Below, one piece after another: positions 1-12,261 of a stretch of 64,000 nt of DNA (its first letter is position 1; every line of letters begins with the position of its first letter). This DNA comes from Bombyx mori (lineage: Eukaryota > Arthropoda > Insecta > Lepidoptera > Bombycidae). The DNA is taken from NCBI RefSeq assembly GCF_030269925.1, contig NC_085126.1:2730501-2794500 (forward strand), given 5' to 3'. The position numbers and the translations under genes are program-made. Under the pieces are notes generated by a model. The model searched no databases, was not told where the DNA came from, and saw only the letters and a program-made list of their open reading frames with translations.

Positions 1-91
1 TATAATATATTTATAATATAATTATAATTGGGAATTGATCCGCTTAGGGATTGAGTTCATCGTAAATTTTATATTATTTCTTTGATTTCAG

Positions 92-3000
92 GCTCAATGT
101 TCAATTGGCGAATTACCAAGAGAGACTGCGTAGCTCACGTACCGACAGCAAAACAGAATGTGCCTACAAACCGTCTGAGAAATATAACGCCTTTGATTCT
201 TTGATAACGACCAGTCTAGTCTATAAAGGAACCGGTAGGTAGAATGATGAATGTATGATCACTGTTCATCTCGGCTTAAGAGGCACAGCATCCATGACAA
301 CGGCTCAGGTTCATGTTTGGCTTTACTAAAGAATGCTTTCGAATAGTTGTCGAAATCGAACCGTAATATACCCGCCCTTATAATATTTGTTTGCATTGCA
401 CGCAATGTAGGACGTACAAAAATGTATGACATCTGTAAATCAAAATATAAAAAATTATGGCTCGTCGAACGCTCCGTACCTAAGTACAGGGCTCTCCCTG
501 TATTGCACTGCACCTCTGTGCATAGTCGTAATGAAATAAATTTCAAATACAAGCGAAATTGATCTTTATGTTACGATGTTCCAAGTCGCTTTTTGCAAAT
601 GCTAACCTTTACGATTTTTTTTCGTGTAATTTATTAAGAGATTTTATGACCTGGTAACTAAGAACTTACTTACCTGGTAAGTAAGTCAAGTCTTATTTTA
701 ATTTATATTCTTATTTTTATAAAAAATGATAAATGAAATGAAGATGATTAATTTGAGACAATAATCAATTGGGATGAAATTAAGTGAAGTGAGATGATAT
801 GAGATGAAATATTCTCAGTAAAATGTTGGTTGGTCATTTACCGAGATTTTTTCAATGGACTTTTTGGAGGATCCCGAGAAGTTACGTCCAGCGGCTTTGT
901 TTCATTTTCCCACATTTGTGCACTTTCACAGAAATTAAACAGCTAACAAACCACCGTTATTACCCATTTAAACCTGAAGAAACACACAAACATAAAACAA
1001 ATCACACAACTTCACTCCTCGCGTTCCCGCCAAAAAGTCCAGTAATCTTTTTCATGTAACGATCAATACGAACATAGATCTACTAAAACTAATATGTCAA
1101 AAACAAAATCAAAATTACAATTTGTACAATGACGTCATCGTTCAAGATCGCAACACAGGTTATGCTCGCGTGAAATTTTAATCGCACCGACCGAATTATT
1201 ATCAGAACATTCGGAAACCCTGCTGTCCCCAGGTGCAGCTAACGATGATGGACATTCACAGAAGACAGTCTTCGAGGAGCAGCACAGCGCCGGTCGTGTC
1301 ACCGACCTGTCTGGTCTGCTGAGCGCACAAGCACTGGGTGAGGGTTGCATACGGGAACTCATCGATACGCTATGTACACTACGGGTGATCTACGTTGCGG
1401 GCGTTGTTATAGCGAATTTACCGGTGGTAGGGCGTCTTGTAGATACCACCACCCTGTCTATTTCTGCCGTGAAGCAGTAATGCGTTTCGGTTTGAAGGGT
1501 GGGGCAGCCGTTGTAACTATACTGAGACCTTACAACTCATATCTCAAGGTGGCTGCTTTTACATTGTAGACTAGCTGACCCGGCAGACTTCGTAGTGCCT
1601 CAATCGATAAATAAAAGACCTAAACTTTTGTATAAAATAAACTTAAAACAAACAAAAGGAATCCGTCCGACGGGGGACACATCAAAGGAAAAACAAAATT
1701 GTTATTTTTATTTAATTCCGAGTGTTTTCATATTTCTACCTTTTAAACCTTCTCTGGACTTCCATTGCCGGACGACCCGTACCTACATTATGGGGCCAGC
1801 TGAACACCAGACAACCCAGAGTACCGTATTCTAGCGCTTAAGAACAAGCAGACGTCTAGTAATTAAAATTATAGTTCATAACACTAGGGACATAGGGTCG
1901 GAAATTCATGTTTCCAATTTTTCAATTTGAACTGTATTTGCTATTAGCATATTAGTGATTACTGAGTCTTTATAAAAAATATTCTTTGAATAGGATTTCT
2001 TTAAATAAATGATCTATAATTATAGTTCAAACATATGAGTCGACTATTATCAAAGCTGCAATGTGACTTTTGGACAATTATTGGTAAATCAGAAAAACGA
2101 ATTATTGACTTTGTATTCCATTGGCAGTCACAAAACTCTTCTGAACGACATCTTAGATAAATAACAGGTTAAGTATTAACCTTTTGGGTTTTGGTTTTGA
2201 ACCGGTTTTGAACAGTTTTCTTTGAAGGAGACGATTATATTCAAATCAATCTGTATTGACATATCAATAACATTTTTTTGTCCAAATGCACAAATTGCCA
2301 CCTTTGATAATAGACGACTCATATATGAGCGATTTTGTGTACAGTCCATTCGAATATACCTGGTCTTGCCATTTAACAATGTTGCCAGCTCCAGCGCTGA
2401 CATTTTAAAATGTTGCCAGCCCAATGAATACGTTTTCCCTGTAGCACCGCTATTCGACGCCTACCAAGATAATTTACAAGAGAAGGACAATTTGATTGTC
2501 GATTACGAGAAGCAGTTCGAGAACATGAACAAGAAGTCGAAACTGATCGTTGACGAGAAGAAGGGTCTGAGCGAGAGGGTGAAGGCTCTAGAGATGGAGC
2601 TGGCCGAAACGAGACAGAAATACAAAAAGGTGCACGTCGAGAAAGAGACGGCCGACATCGAGAAGGCGACGCTGCTGGAACGCGCCGAGCGGGCGGAGAC
2701 TAAACTGAAGGAGGTCTTCGAACTTTACGAGAACAAAAGTGAGTGCCTTGGGAATGTTTTAAAAAAAATTAGCAAATATTCTTTAGTGGCAATTTTTTGT
2801 GGCAATTCTTTAGTGGCAACAGTTCAATCTGAAGACGTCCTGAAAATTTGATCCCAATCGGTCAAGCCGTTTCGGAGTATATTGAAAATTAACTTTTGAG
2901 ATATATTTTAGTGTTAATTAGCAAATTGAAAATTACTGGAATTATCATAAAATGGGTGTAGGTAAGCCTCAAAACTACATGTATATGAAAAAAACGTATT

Positions 3001-6000
3001 TGACAAAATATGCGACATGTGCCCTTTTCGAAATTGTATATTCAATTGTTGTTATTGTCAGTAACGGCGATGATGCGCGATTACGAAACGGTACACCGCG
3101 AGTACTTCGCCGTCAAGAACGCTCTGGAAGCTTCCGAGGGCAAGATGGCGCAGCTCGACGCCCTCCGCGCCCGCACCGTCCCCGCCGACCTGCACGAGCG
3201 CCGCCTCGAGCACTGCAAGCGGTCAGTCTTCACGCCGTGCTTAGTAACGTTAAACGTTCTCGATAGCGTGAAAGTTAACGTATGTATGCAGTTGGAACAG
3301 CGCCCCTAGCGGCAAACGTAGGCAACGTTACAACTCCATACAAATTAGAGTTAACGTGTACGCTATCGAGAACGTTAAAAATCGTGCACTAAGCACAAAG
3401 AAGAACCTTTAATAAAGTATTTTATACACTGTCTCTAGAATTTTCTGGAAGAAGGAAAGTTGCTGTGATAAAAGTTTGATTATTTATAGTCTGTTTGAAG
3501 CACGAGGTCGACGTCTCAATGTAGGTGCCGTAACGACTGATTGGCCCCCTGGAAAAAAAATTAGAGATATATAAAAAAATATATATATTTCTATTGCAAA
3601 CAAACAAACCTAAACACAGAGCTCATAAAAGCAAAAAATAATAATAATATTAGAATATTATCAGAGTAGTCGGAGTCAATATGCGTCATTAATTTCTTGA
3701 TAAAATTAGAAAATGGAACCACATGAAAAGCATGAACTTTAAAAAAAAAAACATCAAAATCGGTTTACCGACAAAAAGTTATGAGTTAATCCCAAAATAG
3801 TCGAATTGAGAACTTCTATTTTTGGTAAAGCGACTAAGATTATTTTCTTGTACAATCACAATGTTTACCATATTAAACTCAAAGGACCTAGAGTGAGCGC
3901 CGCGCCTGCGCAGCGCCATCTAGTAAGAAAACATTGACTTAACACTCCGCCTTTTTTCCCCTATCTATTCGCTGATAGCCTTACGACTGCCCATTAAGTT
4001 TCTCGCCGGATCTTCTCTGTGGGTCGCGATTCCGCCCTTGCTAGGGCTAGTGTTAGCAAATGTTCTCTTACCAGCTAATAGGTAGAGGAAAAAAAAAACT
4101 AACGGGCTCTTCCATTTACGTGCAAACGAAGCGCCTTGTTATATTAGTTTGTCGACCACGAAGCTCCCAACACAGATTGCTCGAAGAATTAAAACACCAA
4201 TACAACATGGAGACGGAACGCAAGAACGACCAGCTCGCCAAGATGCAGGAGCGCGTCGCCGCAGTCGACGACAAATTTAACAAGCTTAACGAGCAGTATC
4301 AGAGAACCAAACAAGAGCTGGAGGTCGCTTTGAAGAACGTCAGGTATTTATATGGCACTAGCTGACCCGGCAGACTTCGTAGTGCCTCAATCGATAAATA
4401 AAAGACCTAAACTTTTGTATAAAATAAACTTAAAACAAACAAAAGGAATTTTGATATTTATCTACCTTTTAAACTTTCTCTGGACTTCTACAAATAATTC
4501 AAGACCAAAATTCGCCAAATCGGTCCAGCCGTTCTCGAGTTTTAGCGAGACTAACGAACAGCAATTCATTTATATAACTAGTCAGGTCATAAGTATTGTC
4601 ACACAGTAAAAACTTTTCTTTTAGAATGCTGACCACAAAAAAGTTTATTGAATTCGAATTTCGAATTGTTCATGAAAAAAAATGTATACTTTTAGAATTT
4701 TACTCATTTTTAAATATGGAGTGGACGCTTAAAGAAGACCGTGTTGCAGTTATTGCGTTGCATCGTTGCGGTTACGCTCCTCTACGAGACTTGTTTTTTT
4801 TTATTGCCCTCGTAGGCAGACGAGCCCACCTGATGGTGAGTAGTTACTGTCGCCCATAGACTTCAGCAAAGTCAGGGGCAGAGCCAAGCCGCTGTCTACC
4901 GTTAGGTACTCTCCACAAGCCGCAATTGAAGAAGGACATGTCATAGCGCTCGCGAAACTCCGTGGAGAAGAGCTCATTCCAAAGCCGAATGGTACATGGC
5001 AAGAAAGACCTCTGGAAACGCACTGTGGATGAGCTTTTTGACTTGACGCATTTGTCTTTAGACATCATTTTTTACACTACACAAACCAGTGTGCACTTCA
5101 AAGTCCGTAAAAGTTTTGAATAATTTTAGGTTATACAGGAAAGCGGCCGTTATATTCCGTCAGCGCTTAAAAGCGACCACAGCTCGTTTCTCGAAAGCTC
5201 GTAACAGCGCGCGGCGCTCACGAACCAACAACGAGCCCCTGAAGCGAGCTCTGATGGCCTTAGATAAGATCAAACAAGAAATAAAGGTAACTGTAATACA
5301 TATATGTCGGAGAAGTCACAATTGTGAGGCCGCATGGGTAAGGTACCACCACCCCGCCTATATCTGCCGTGAAGCAGTAATGCGTTTCGGTTTGAAGGGC
5401 GGGGCAGCCGTTGTAACTATACTGAGACCTTGGAACTTATATCTCAAGGTGTGTGGCGCATTTACGTTGTAGATGTCTATGGGCTCCAGTAACCACTTAA
5501 CACCAGGTGGGCTGTGGGTCGTCCATCTAAACAATAAAAAAAAACACCGTCGTCAGACATCGTAGGGGCGAATATGGTGATCGAGCTAAGAGAAATATTG
5601 AGTACACCAATAACGTTTGTTGTCATAAAAACAATTTAGAAATCTTCTCTTGACGTTAGCAAACGAAAACGAATGACAGTTCTTAGGATGGAGGCACCGC
5701 TCTTCAAGAAGGCTGGTTGGTAAGTGCGATGGCGTCTACGCGCCTCCATCGGCTATACTCTGTCGTAGCACGAAGTTAGCCAGCCCGAGTTCCGACGATA
5801 CTGCAATCGTGCTGCCATCTCTCGGGAATCGTTTCATTCAGCTACCAAACTAATGACCGTCTCCAACGTATATATGTTGGGAAATGCCATTTAACTCGCA
5901 ACTGGACATGGACAGATCATGCTCTCAGGAGAGCGTCCACATACATTCCGTGGCAAGCCCCGGAGTGGACCCCCCAGGGCAACCTGATCTGACGGCGCAC

Positions 6001-7890
6001 TGTGGCAGCGGTCTTCAAAACAATCTGGCAAACCTGGCCTGAAGTAAAGCACGTAGCCCGAGACTGATCGCGATGTAGGAATACTGTTGAAACTCTCTAA
6101 CCCACCTGCGGGTCTTAGGTCCTTAAACATAGTAAATATATAAATACGTACTTAATTCGTGCTCACGAGTGACTTCCACGGTTTCCACAAACCTGCACAA
6201 AATTTGTACCATTGAGAAACACAGACTTTTAGTTATAAGCTGGTTGTCGGCTTCTATGTTGTTGATTCCCTTGGACTCTGGAACTCCTAACACCAGGTGT
6301 ACCGAGGGCCGTCAAGACGAATGTGGTTATAAGACCGGTTTCCTTTCGAAACCAGCTCGTGAAGGCACGCGCGTACTCATCACTGGACGAGCTGGAGAGA
6401 CGCCTGTTGTCACAGGAGCGCAGGGCTGCTCACGCTCATGCGGAGCACCGGAGGGAGCTCGAGCGAGCCTCGCTGGCTCTCGAGCACAAAGAGAATATCA
6501 TAAGGAACCTCATTGATAAAGTGGCTGATGTGGAGGAAGTCAGGTGGGTTTCGGCTCTCGCAGTGAACGACTCATTGTATATTCTCTGACAGGGTCCTTG
6601 CGGGGCTATTTTACTGGAGCCCATGGCCACATGCCGTGAATGCTTCCTAATTTATTTATGACAACTAAAAATATTCCAGTTTCAAAGAACAACCGTTCTA
6701 CTGTAGAACTAATGTAGATGTGTGTACATGTCTATTGTAGAACTTCAACCTTGTGTCTCTAAGGAAGGAGTGCTCTGAGGAATTGTTTGAGATGATCCCT
6801 TCTATTGTTACCTTCCCTGATGTTACCTTCATTACATTTTTATTATCGCACCTCCCGCCATCGGAGCAGAGCTCATCCATATTATTTGGAACCGCTGCGT
6901 TCATCGACAGTGCGTTTCCGAGTTCTTTTTTCCCACGCACCATCCGGCTATGGAATGAGCTCCCCTCCACGGTGTTTCCCGAGCGCTATGACATATCCTT
7001 CTTCAAAAGAGGCTTGTGGAGAGTATTAAGCGGTAGGCAGCGGCTTCGTTTTGCCCCTGGCATTGCTGCAGTCCATGAGCGCCGGTAACCACTCATCATC
7101 AGGTGGGCCGTATGATCGTCTGCCTACAAGGGCAATAAAAAAAAATCTAAGAGTTCGTTGTTATGGGTCCCTTTTCCCTCTAAACTATTTGCTGGTAGCA
7201 TAAGAGGCTATTCTAGTTACGCCCGAACGGGTAGGTGAGCTCAAGGGCTCAACCTGAATTTGCGAACAGTAGCCCTAGCAAGAGCAGTACTCCGCAGAAT
7301 CTGCCGCCGGATCGGAAACGCGACCCGCTGAGAAGATCCGGCGAGAAAGTGGGCTGTGTCTATGGGTTAGTTCTAGGAACGGGTCCTTCGGTTCTAATTG
7401 GCAGATCACGTCTTTACGGATCCTCCCGATCCATTAACGGTGCTTTTAGGCACCACAAGCACCGGTCACCGTTCTCGTCGAACTCGTCCCTTGCGACGAA
7501 GGGTTCGACAAGCGAATTAACCCCAAGACACAGCCCACTGAGTTTCTCGCCGGATCTTCTCAGTGGGTCGCGTTTCCGATCCGGTGGTAGATTCTGCGAA
7601 GCACTTCTCTTGCTAGGGCCAGTGTTAGCAACACTCCGGTTTGAGCCCCGTGAGCTCACCTACACACGTTAGGGCGAAGCTGAAATAGCCTCTCAAGGCT
7701 ATCAGCATAGGTAGGAAAAAAAAACAAAAAACATGGGCATATTTGTGCCTCCAGCAAACATAGCACAGGAGAACGTTAGCTGATTCATCTTGAATATTTA
7801 TCTTCGCGCAGGCTGAGTCAAACGAACACGCAGAGGTTACAGGGGGTCGTCTCAGATTCATCGGATGACGAGTCGCCGCTCGAAGGATAA
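92..7890 (+). CDS. Coiled-coil protein, C-terminal 456 residues (8 exons)
   Basis: Spliced gene entering from the left edge. Exons read by frame and GT-AG sites: 92-238, 1159-1337, 2445-2738, 3062-3221, 4176-4343, 5130-5286, 6356-6543, 7812-7890; all seven junctions are phase-compatible and the stop is TAA at 7888-7890. Exon 1 could instead end at 234, but only 238 keeps phase. Exons 3-5 and 7 are rich in Glu, Lys, Arg and Leu in heptad-like order (e.g. EKDNLIVDYEKQFENMNKK), so long coiled coils are expected. Exon 6 is strongly basic and the tail is acidic (SDSSDDESPLEG). There is no visible enzyme motif. The composition is typical of centrosomal, ciliary or Golgi scaffold proteins; CEP89-like or TACC-like identities were considered but not established. 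The existence of the gene is well supported, its identity is not. Introns carry Bm1, LINE ends and at least three MITE-like elements. Confidence 0.8.
1422..1569 (+). mobile_element. Bm1 SINE, truncated
   Basis: Body segment (CCGTGAAGCAGTAATGCGTT). The tail is lost where a LINE-type repeat is joined at 1569. Confidence 0.85.
1569..1835 (+). mobile_element. LINE-type repeat A (ACTAGCTGACCCGGCAGACT), truncated
   Basis: Begins ACTAGCTGACCCGGCAGACT and includes GGAATCCGTCCGACGGGGGA and CTTCTCTGGACTTCC. The same unit recurs at 4357, 11800 and 20821. The class is uncertain; an RTE/CR1-like 3' end is likely. Confidence 0.65.
2036..2321 (+). mobile_element. MITE family 1, copy 1
   Basis: 286 bp with ~40-bp terminal inverted repeats starting TGAGTCGACTATTATCAAAG. 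It lies in intron 2 of the coiled-coil gene, 124 bp before exon 3. Confidence 0.85.
2881..3050 (+). mobile_element. MITE family 2, left-truncated copy
   Basis: Shares ~165 bp with 55385-55538 and ends in the same terminus (GTGCCCTTTTCGAAATTG..ATTCAATT). The end is only 11 bp before the acceptor of exon 4 of the coiled-coil gene. Confidence 0.75.
3237..3399. mobile_element. MITE-like inverted repeat, 163 bp
   Basis: Ends GTGCTTAGT..AACGTTCTCGATAGCGT and its complement. The left end lies 16 bp after the donor of exon 4. Confidence 0.75.
3952..4098 (+). mobile_element. BMC1-like LINE end, short composite fragment
   Basis: A minus-oriented tip (CTATCTATTCGCTGATAGCC) is joined to a plus-oriented TTTCTCGCCGGATCTTCTCT segment ending in an A run. 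Confidence 0.6.
4357..4588 (+). mobile_element. LINE-type repeat A, longer copy
   Basis: Runs from ACTAGCTGACCCGGCAGACT to CGGTCCAGCCGTTCTCGAGT and AACGAACAGCAATTCATTT. It starts 14 bp after the donor of exon 5. Confidence 0.7.
4793..5072 (-). mobile_element. Jockey/CR1-type LINE 3' end
   Basis: Minus-strand frame contains LPCTIRLWNELFST, the conserved C-terminus of jockey/CR1-type ORF2, followed by a 3' UTR and A-rich tail (T run at 4793). Same family as 6753-7149. Confidence 0.75.
5323..5544 (+). mobile_element. Bm1 SINE, 3' part with A tail
   Basis: From the GGTACCACCACC region to AATAAAAAAAA. It starts 37 bp after exon 6. Confidence 0.9.
5640..6130. other. Unidentified intron sequence, possibly old LINE remnant
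   Basis: Relatively GC-rich for its surroundings, with short open frames (minus 5891-6130) but no motif that I can assign. It lacks splice-consistent coding signal. Confidence 0.3.
6753..7149 (+). mobile_element. Jockey/CR1-type LINE 3' end with ORF2 C-terminus
   Basis: The clearest copy in the window. The frame at 6753-7088 ends with FFPRTIRLWNELPSTVFPER and continues YDISFFKRGLWRVL, then a 3' UTR (GGTGGGCCGTATG) and AATAAAAAAAA tail. It is truncated at the 5' end. Confidence 0.85.
7171..7386 (-). mobile_element. BMC1-like LINE 3' end (left arm of inverted pair)
   Basis: GCTGGTAGCATAAGAGGCTA .. GATCCGGCGAGAAAGTGGGC; the A tail lies to the left. It faces the copy at 7420. Confidence 0.85.
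7420..7733 (+). mobile_element. BMC1-like LINE 3' end (right arm of inverted pair)
   Basis: GGATCCTCCCGATCCATTAA .. GGCTATCAGCATAGGTAGG plus an A run. About 300 bp, 78 bp before the last exon of the coiled-coil gene. Confidence 0.9.
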
Positions 7891-8975
7891 TATTGTAAAG
7901 GACTCGGAGGAAGTTGCGGAGAGAACAAGAGATTAATGTAGACTTCGAATGCGTTTTATTTGTTTATTGCCCAAACGGACAAACGACAGTTGTTATGTAC
8001 CGTTGACTTTACAACCTGTGGCCTCAAGAGATGAGGTCGATGTCTCAAGGGTACAGTACAGCGGCTGTCTCAATCCCCGAGCCGGAACGCATGATTGCGA
8101 AGCGGCAGAGTCAGGTGGGACTGCGGTACCGACCCGTGCCCACAATACTGACCACGTAACGAGATTCCGTACACACAAAGGACCGTTGGCAAAACAAGAA
8201 CATTAACACTTCGGTCTGCTGTCCAGTAAAAGAGCACAGGCATAATTAGTAATTTTTACTTCGGCTGTGAAAAGGGTACATTTTTAACTGACTTAAAAAA
8301 AAACAGTAGATTATCGATTCGACTGGTTTTTTTCTTCTATGCTTGTCACTTTAGTATTTTTTTCAGGTGAACCAATTAGATTAGATGATTATTCTTTTAT
8401 TTTGAGTACCGTTTAAGTTTCATAAAGATCTGACCTGGGGTTTTTGAAGTTCTCTTTCACTTAAGGATAACCTCATAAATTAAGGACCTTAATAATGCCT
8501 GAAAAATAGATTTCGACTATATTAATGATATTGTAATTTTATTCTGTCGGTTGTCTTTTTTGTTAATGAATTTATTTATTTATCAAAAACATTTTTTAAC
8601 GTGCTTCTTCGTTTCCAGTTTTTTTTTTAATTATAGTTTGACTGTAATCAATTGTTAAGTTTGTATAAATTTTGAATGTAAATTAAGTTTTATTTCGAAT
8701 TATTAAAGGTACGCATCAAAAAAAGTTCTAGTCAGTCTAAGCTTGTAATATTTTCCACACGTATGGTCGAAGAAAAACCAACGCAGCGGCCTAGTTGTGC
8801 AATTGACATTGTCAACGTCCACGAACGACGGTTACCACTTACCATCAATTTGATCGTGTACTCGTTCGTTATAATACATTCCTTAAAATACACAAAAAAA
8901 ATTAATATATGTCTCGATTAATTTCGTTGTAACTGTAATTAATAAATTTAAATATAAAAAATCACAATAAAAAAA
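7891..8975 (+). other. Probable 3' UTR of the coiled-coil gene
   Basis: About 1.1 kb downstream of the TAA, free of recognisable repeats. Possible polyadenylation signals are ATTAAA at 8702-8707 and AATAAA at 8941-8946 and 8966-8971. The 3' end is inferred, not demonstrated. Confidence 0.4.
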
Positions 8976-9040
8976 TTCGACTACCTACATATTATTGGTT
9001 TTATTTTTTCCATTACTTATATCTCGACTCGTGAATGTTT

Positions 9041-9174
9041 CTGAGACCTTAGAACTTATATTTCAAGGTGGGTGGCGCATTTACTTTGTAGATGTCTATA
9101 GGCTCCAGTAACCACTTAACACCTGGCTGGTGAGCTGTGAGCTCGTCCACCCATCTAAAAAATAAAATAAAAAC
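9041..9174 (+). mobile_element. Bm1 SINE, 3' fragment
   Basis: Starts at CTGAGACCTTAGAACTTATA and ends in AATAAAATAAAAA. Confidence 0.85.
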
Positions 9175-10066
9175 CACCTTAGGACGTGAAGTGGAATTCT
9201 CTATTCTGCTATATAACGGCTATCCAATTGTTCATTTCAGAACTCATGACTCCGCGACGGAAATGGAACTTACTATTATTTCTTAAGTTTCGAATGTTTC
9301 AAAATTCTCTTGTTCTCATATTATAATGAATTGTCTCAAGGGTGAATTTCTATTCTTATATATACTCTATTATTATAATACCAGCAGACGCGTGTTTTAT
9401 CGGGACCTTACGCATTGACCCTGGACTCATCGCAAAACGACCTTCGTCTAAATTTATTTATTTTTCCTTTAACGTTTTACTGCCGTGAATGTGAGCCACG
9501 GCTATCGCGAGCCATAAATGGTACCGCGTTAAAATCACGTAGACTCAGCTGAAAATCTCTATCAAAACATTCTATTCTGATATCGCAGATACAGAGATGG
9601 CACCGCATATATCATGTTCTCATTAGAAGGGTATTATTATATTGACCTGAATTACATTAGGGGACCTTGTCATTCACGCATTGTCCATAAACTTTGGTAA
9701 CTATTTAAAATCGAAAGGGCTGCTTGTACGATAAACGCTGAAAACACGCAATTCCTGATAACCTTAGAACACGATTAAATGCTTAAGGAGTATACATACG
9801 GCCCTGCGTCAAGCGATTACTAATCGAGTCCATTGACATGATAATGCAGACGTTGCCGCCGACTTTGAGGCAGCTGTAGGTGTCATTCAAATTAAGACAT
9901 GTTGAATACTTCTGCTGGGGAGCGGTGGTGTCAGTTAGCCTCACATATGGATTACAATAATTATAAAGAAGGAATATAGGAAGCCGAGCGCGATCGTGAG
10001 GTATAAATGCAAGAGCATGCTCGATCGCCGTCAGACCACAAAATGTAATGTAAAAATGTTATGTTT
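9175..10066. other. Intergenic stretch, nothing recognised
   Basis: AT-rich, with no open frame of coding character, no RNA gene and no known repeat. Confidence 0.5.
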
Positions 10067-10322
10067 ACTGGTGGTAGGACCTTTCCTGGTGGGTAGGTAC
10101 CACCGCCCTGCCTATCTCTGCCGTGAAGCAGTAATGCGTTTCGGTTTGAAGGGTGGAGCAGCTGTTGTAACTATACTGAGATCTTAGAACTTATATCTCA
10201 ACGTGGGTGGCGTATTTACGTTGTAGATGTCCATGGGCTCCAGTAACCACTTAACACCAGGTGGGCTGTGAGCTCGTCCTACTCTACTAACTAAGCTCGT
10301 ACCCACTAAGCAATAAAAAAAA
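10067..10322 (+). mobile_element. Bm1 SINE, lacking tRNA head
   Basis: From ACTGGTGGTAGGACC to an AATAAAAAAAA tail; near-consensus body. Confidence 0.92.
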
Positions 10323-10504
10323 GTAATTCTTAAAAGTCACACAGCAAACAGAGCCCCGCAGAAAAACAAAAAATCCAAAACTAAAGGAACAAACATAATT
10401 TACCGCTTCACAGTTTTTAATTGCGCCATTTCCAACCCCAAGCGGTCATACTGATTTCTGAAATAGCAGCTAAGATTAGCTTAGATTTTATTAGATAGAT
10501 ATAG

Positions 10505-10615
10505 ATTAGATAATAGCTTAGATTCCGACTAGATATTTCAAGACGGGTGGCGGCATCGGCAACCACTTTTATAAGATGAGCCATGAGCTCGCCAACAGAT
10601 CTACAGCAGTTAAAA
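10505..10615 (+). mobile_element. Degenerate Bm1 3' fragment
   Basis: Only scattered identity (ATATTTCAAGACGGGTGGCG, ATGAGCTCG). Confidence 0.35.
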
Positions 10616-11191
10616 TAATGTCTGATTTAATTTTTTACTTGCTTTTATTTGTCTGATTCTGATGTCTATTTGTGTAACGGAATCTGTGAAGTAAATTTTC
10701 ATCAAATTCAAAATGGCCGATTAACATGCTTACCACGTATCGAAGACAATACAATAATTTTCTTATTATGCCCTAATGTGGCCAGAATAAAACAAATAGT
10801 TTGGTTTGTTAATAAAGCGTTTTTAAACTATATTATTCGTTGTTTGTATTTCATTTAACTTAGCGTATTGAATTTATTATCTTACATTTATATTTCAACA
10901 TAGACCTTCTGTTTCACCATGAATTGGTCCGGTCGCTGACCTTTACCTAAATTATAGAAGAAATTTTAATTATTATTTTCGAATTTAAATACAAATCAAT
11001 TTCATTATTAAATAAAAATTACCTATGAAGTTACCGATTAGTATACAGAAATCAGAGTCATTATTTTAAAAAAAATCATTTCTTAAAATCAAAATATGCA
11101 CCCACAGTATCGATGCATCTCTGCCAGTGCAGTGGTAATTTTTCAATGTCCTTCTCAAAGAAGTCAGGTGTGCGGGAGCCAAAAAACTATT

Positions 11192-11433
11192 ACTGGTGGT
11201 AGGAACTGTTGAGAGTCCGCACGGGTTGGTACCACCACCCTGCCTATTTCTGCCGTGAAGCAGTAATGCGTTTCGGTTTGAAGGGTGGGGCAGCCGTTGT
11301 AACTATACTTGAGACCTTAGAACCTATATCTCAAGGTGGGTGGCGCATTTACGTTGTAGATGTCTATGGGCTCCAGTAACCACTTAACACCAGGTGGGCT
11401 GTGAGCTCGTCCACCCGTCAAAGCAATAAAAAC
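11192..11433 (+). mobile_element. Bm1 SINE, lacking tRNA head
   Basis: ACTGGTGGTAGGAAC .. AGCAATAAAAA; body close to consensus. Confidence 0.92.
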
Positions 11434-11799
11434 TATTCAAAGGCATTTTGTACACATCTATGGTGTTAAATTTTTTCCCTGTCAAGAAGTTGTCTAAACT
11501 GTAGAAAAAGTATAGGTTTTTAGGCGATTTCGGGGTTTAATTTTTTTATTAAAATATCCATGTCGCTATTGCGTTTATTTGTAATGTTCACTCAGTATAA
11601 ATCATTAATGTTGTGAGCCGACTGTGTGGTATATACAGCATAACGCGACGGAACTTGTATTCCATATAATTAATCAGTCATATTTATATCGTGTTATATT
11701 TTATATTGATGAAAAATCATACAAATATCGTGAAAACCAAACACTAATCAATAAACAAATTACTGAAATTGAAAATATAATACCATATCTCTTTAAATA

Positions 11800-12075
11800 A
11801 AAATGAATTACTGTTCGTTAGTCTCGCTAGAACTCGAGAACGGCTGGACCGATTTGGCTAATTCTGGTCTTGAATTATTTGTGGAAGTCCAGGGAAGATT
11901 TAAAAGGTAGATAATGTTATGAAAATGCTCGGAATTAAATAAAAATAATAATTTTGTTTTTCCTTTGATGTGTACCCCGTCGGACGGTTTCATTTTGTTT
12001 GTTTTATGTTTATTTTATACAAAAGTATTTTATTTATCGATTGAGGCACTACGAAGTCTGCTGGGTTAGCTAGTT
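11800..12075 (-). mobile_element. LINE-type repeat A, near-complete copy
   Basis: Reverse orientation, from AATGAATTACTGTTCGTTAG to AGTCTGCTGGGTTAGCTAGT. Confidence 0.75.
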
Positions 12076-12261
12076 GTTTAAATAAAATTCAAAATCATTT
12101 AAAATGAATTTAACATTTGTTGCCAGGCATACATTAATTACATTTCAAATTGTCAGTGTTGGAAAACGGCAACTTCTTACGTAACGACTTATTATTTAAA
12201 AAATCATAAAACCATTCGCTCATCACGAAATCTCTGACGAAACGAGAACTTGCGAAGGGAT

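Noticed and set aside
2222..2851. 209-codon open frame
   Set aside because: Its first third is the MITE; only 2445-2738 fits the spliced gene model.
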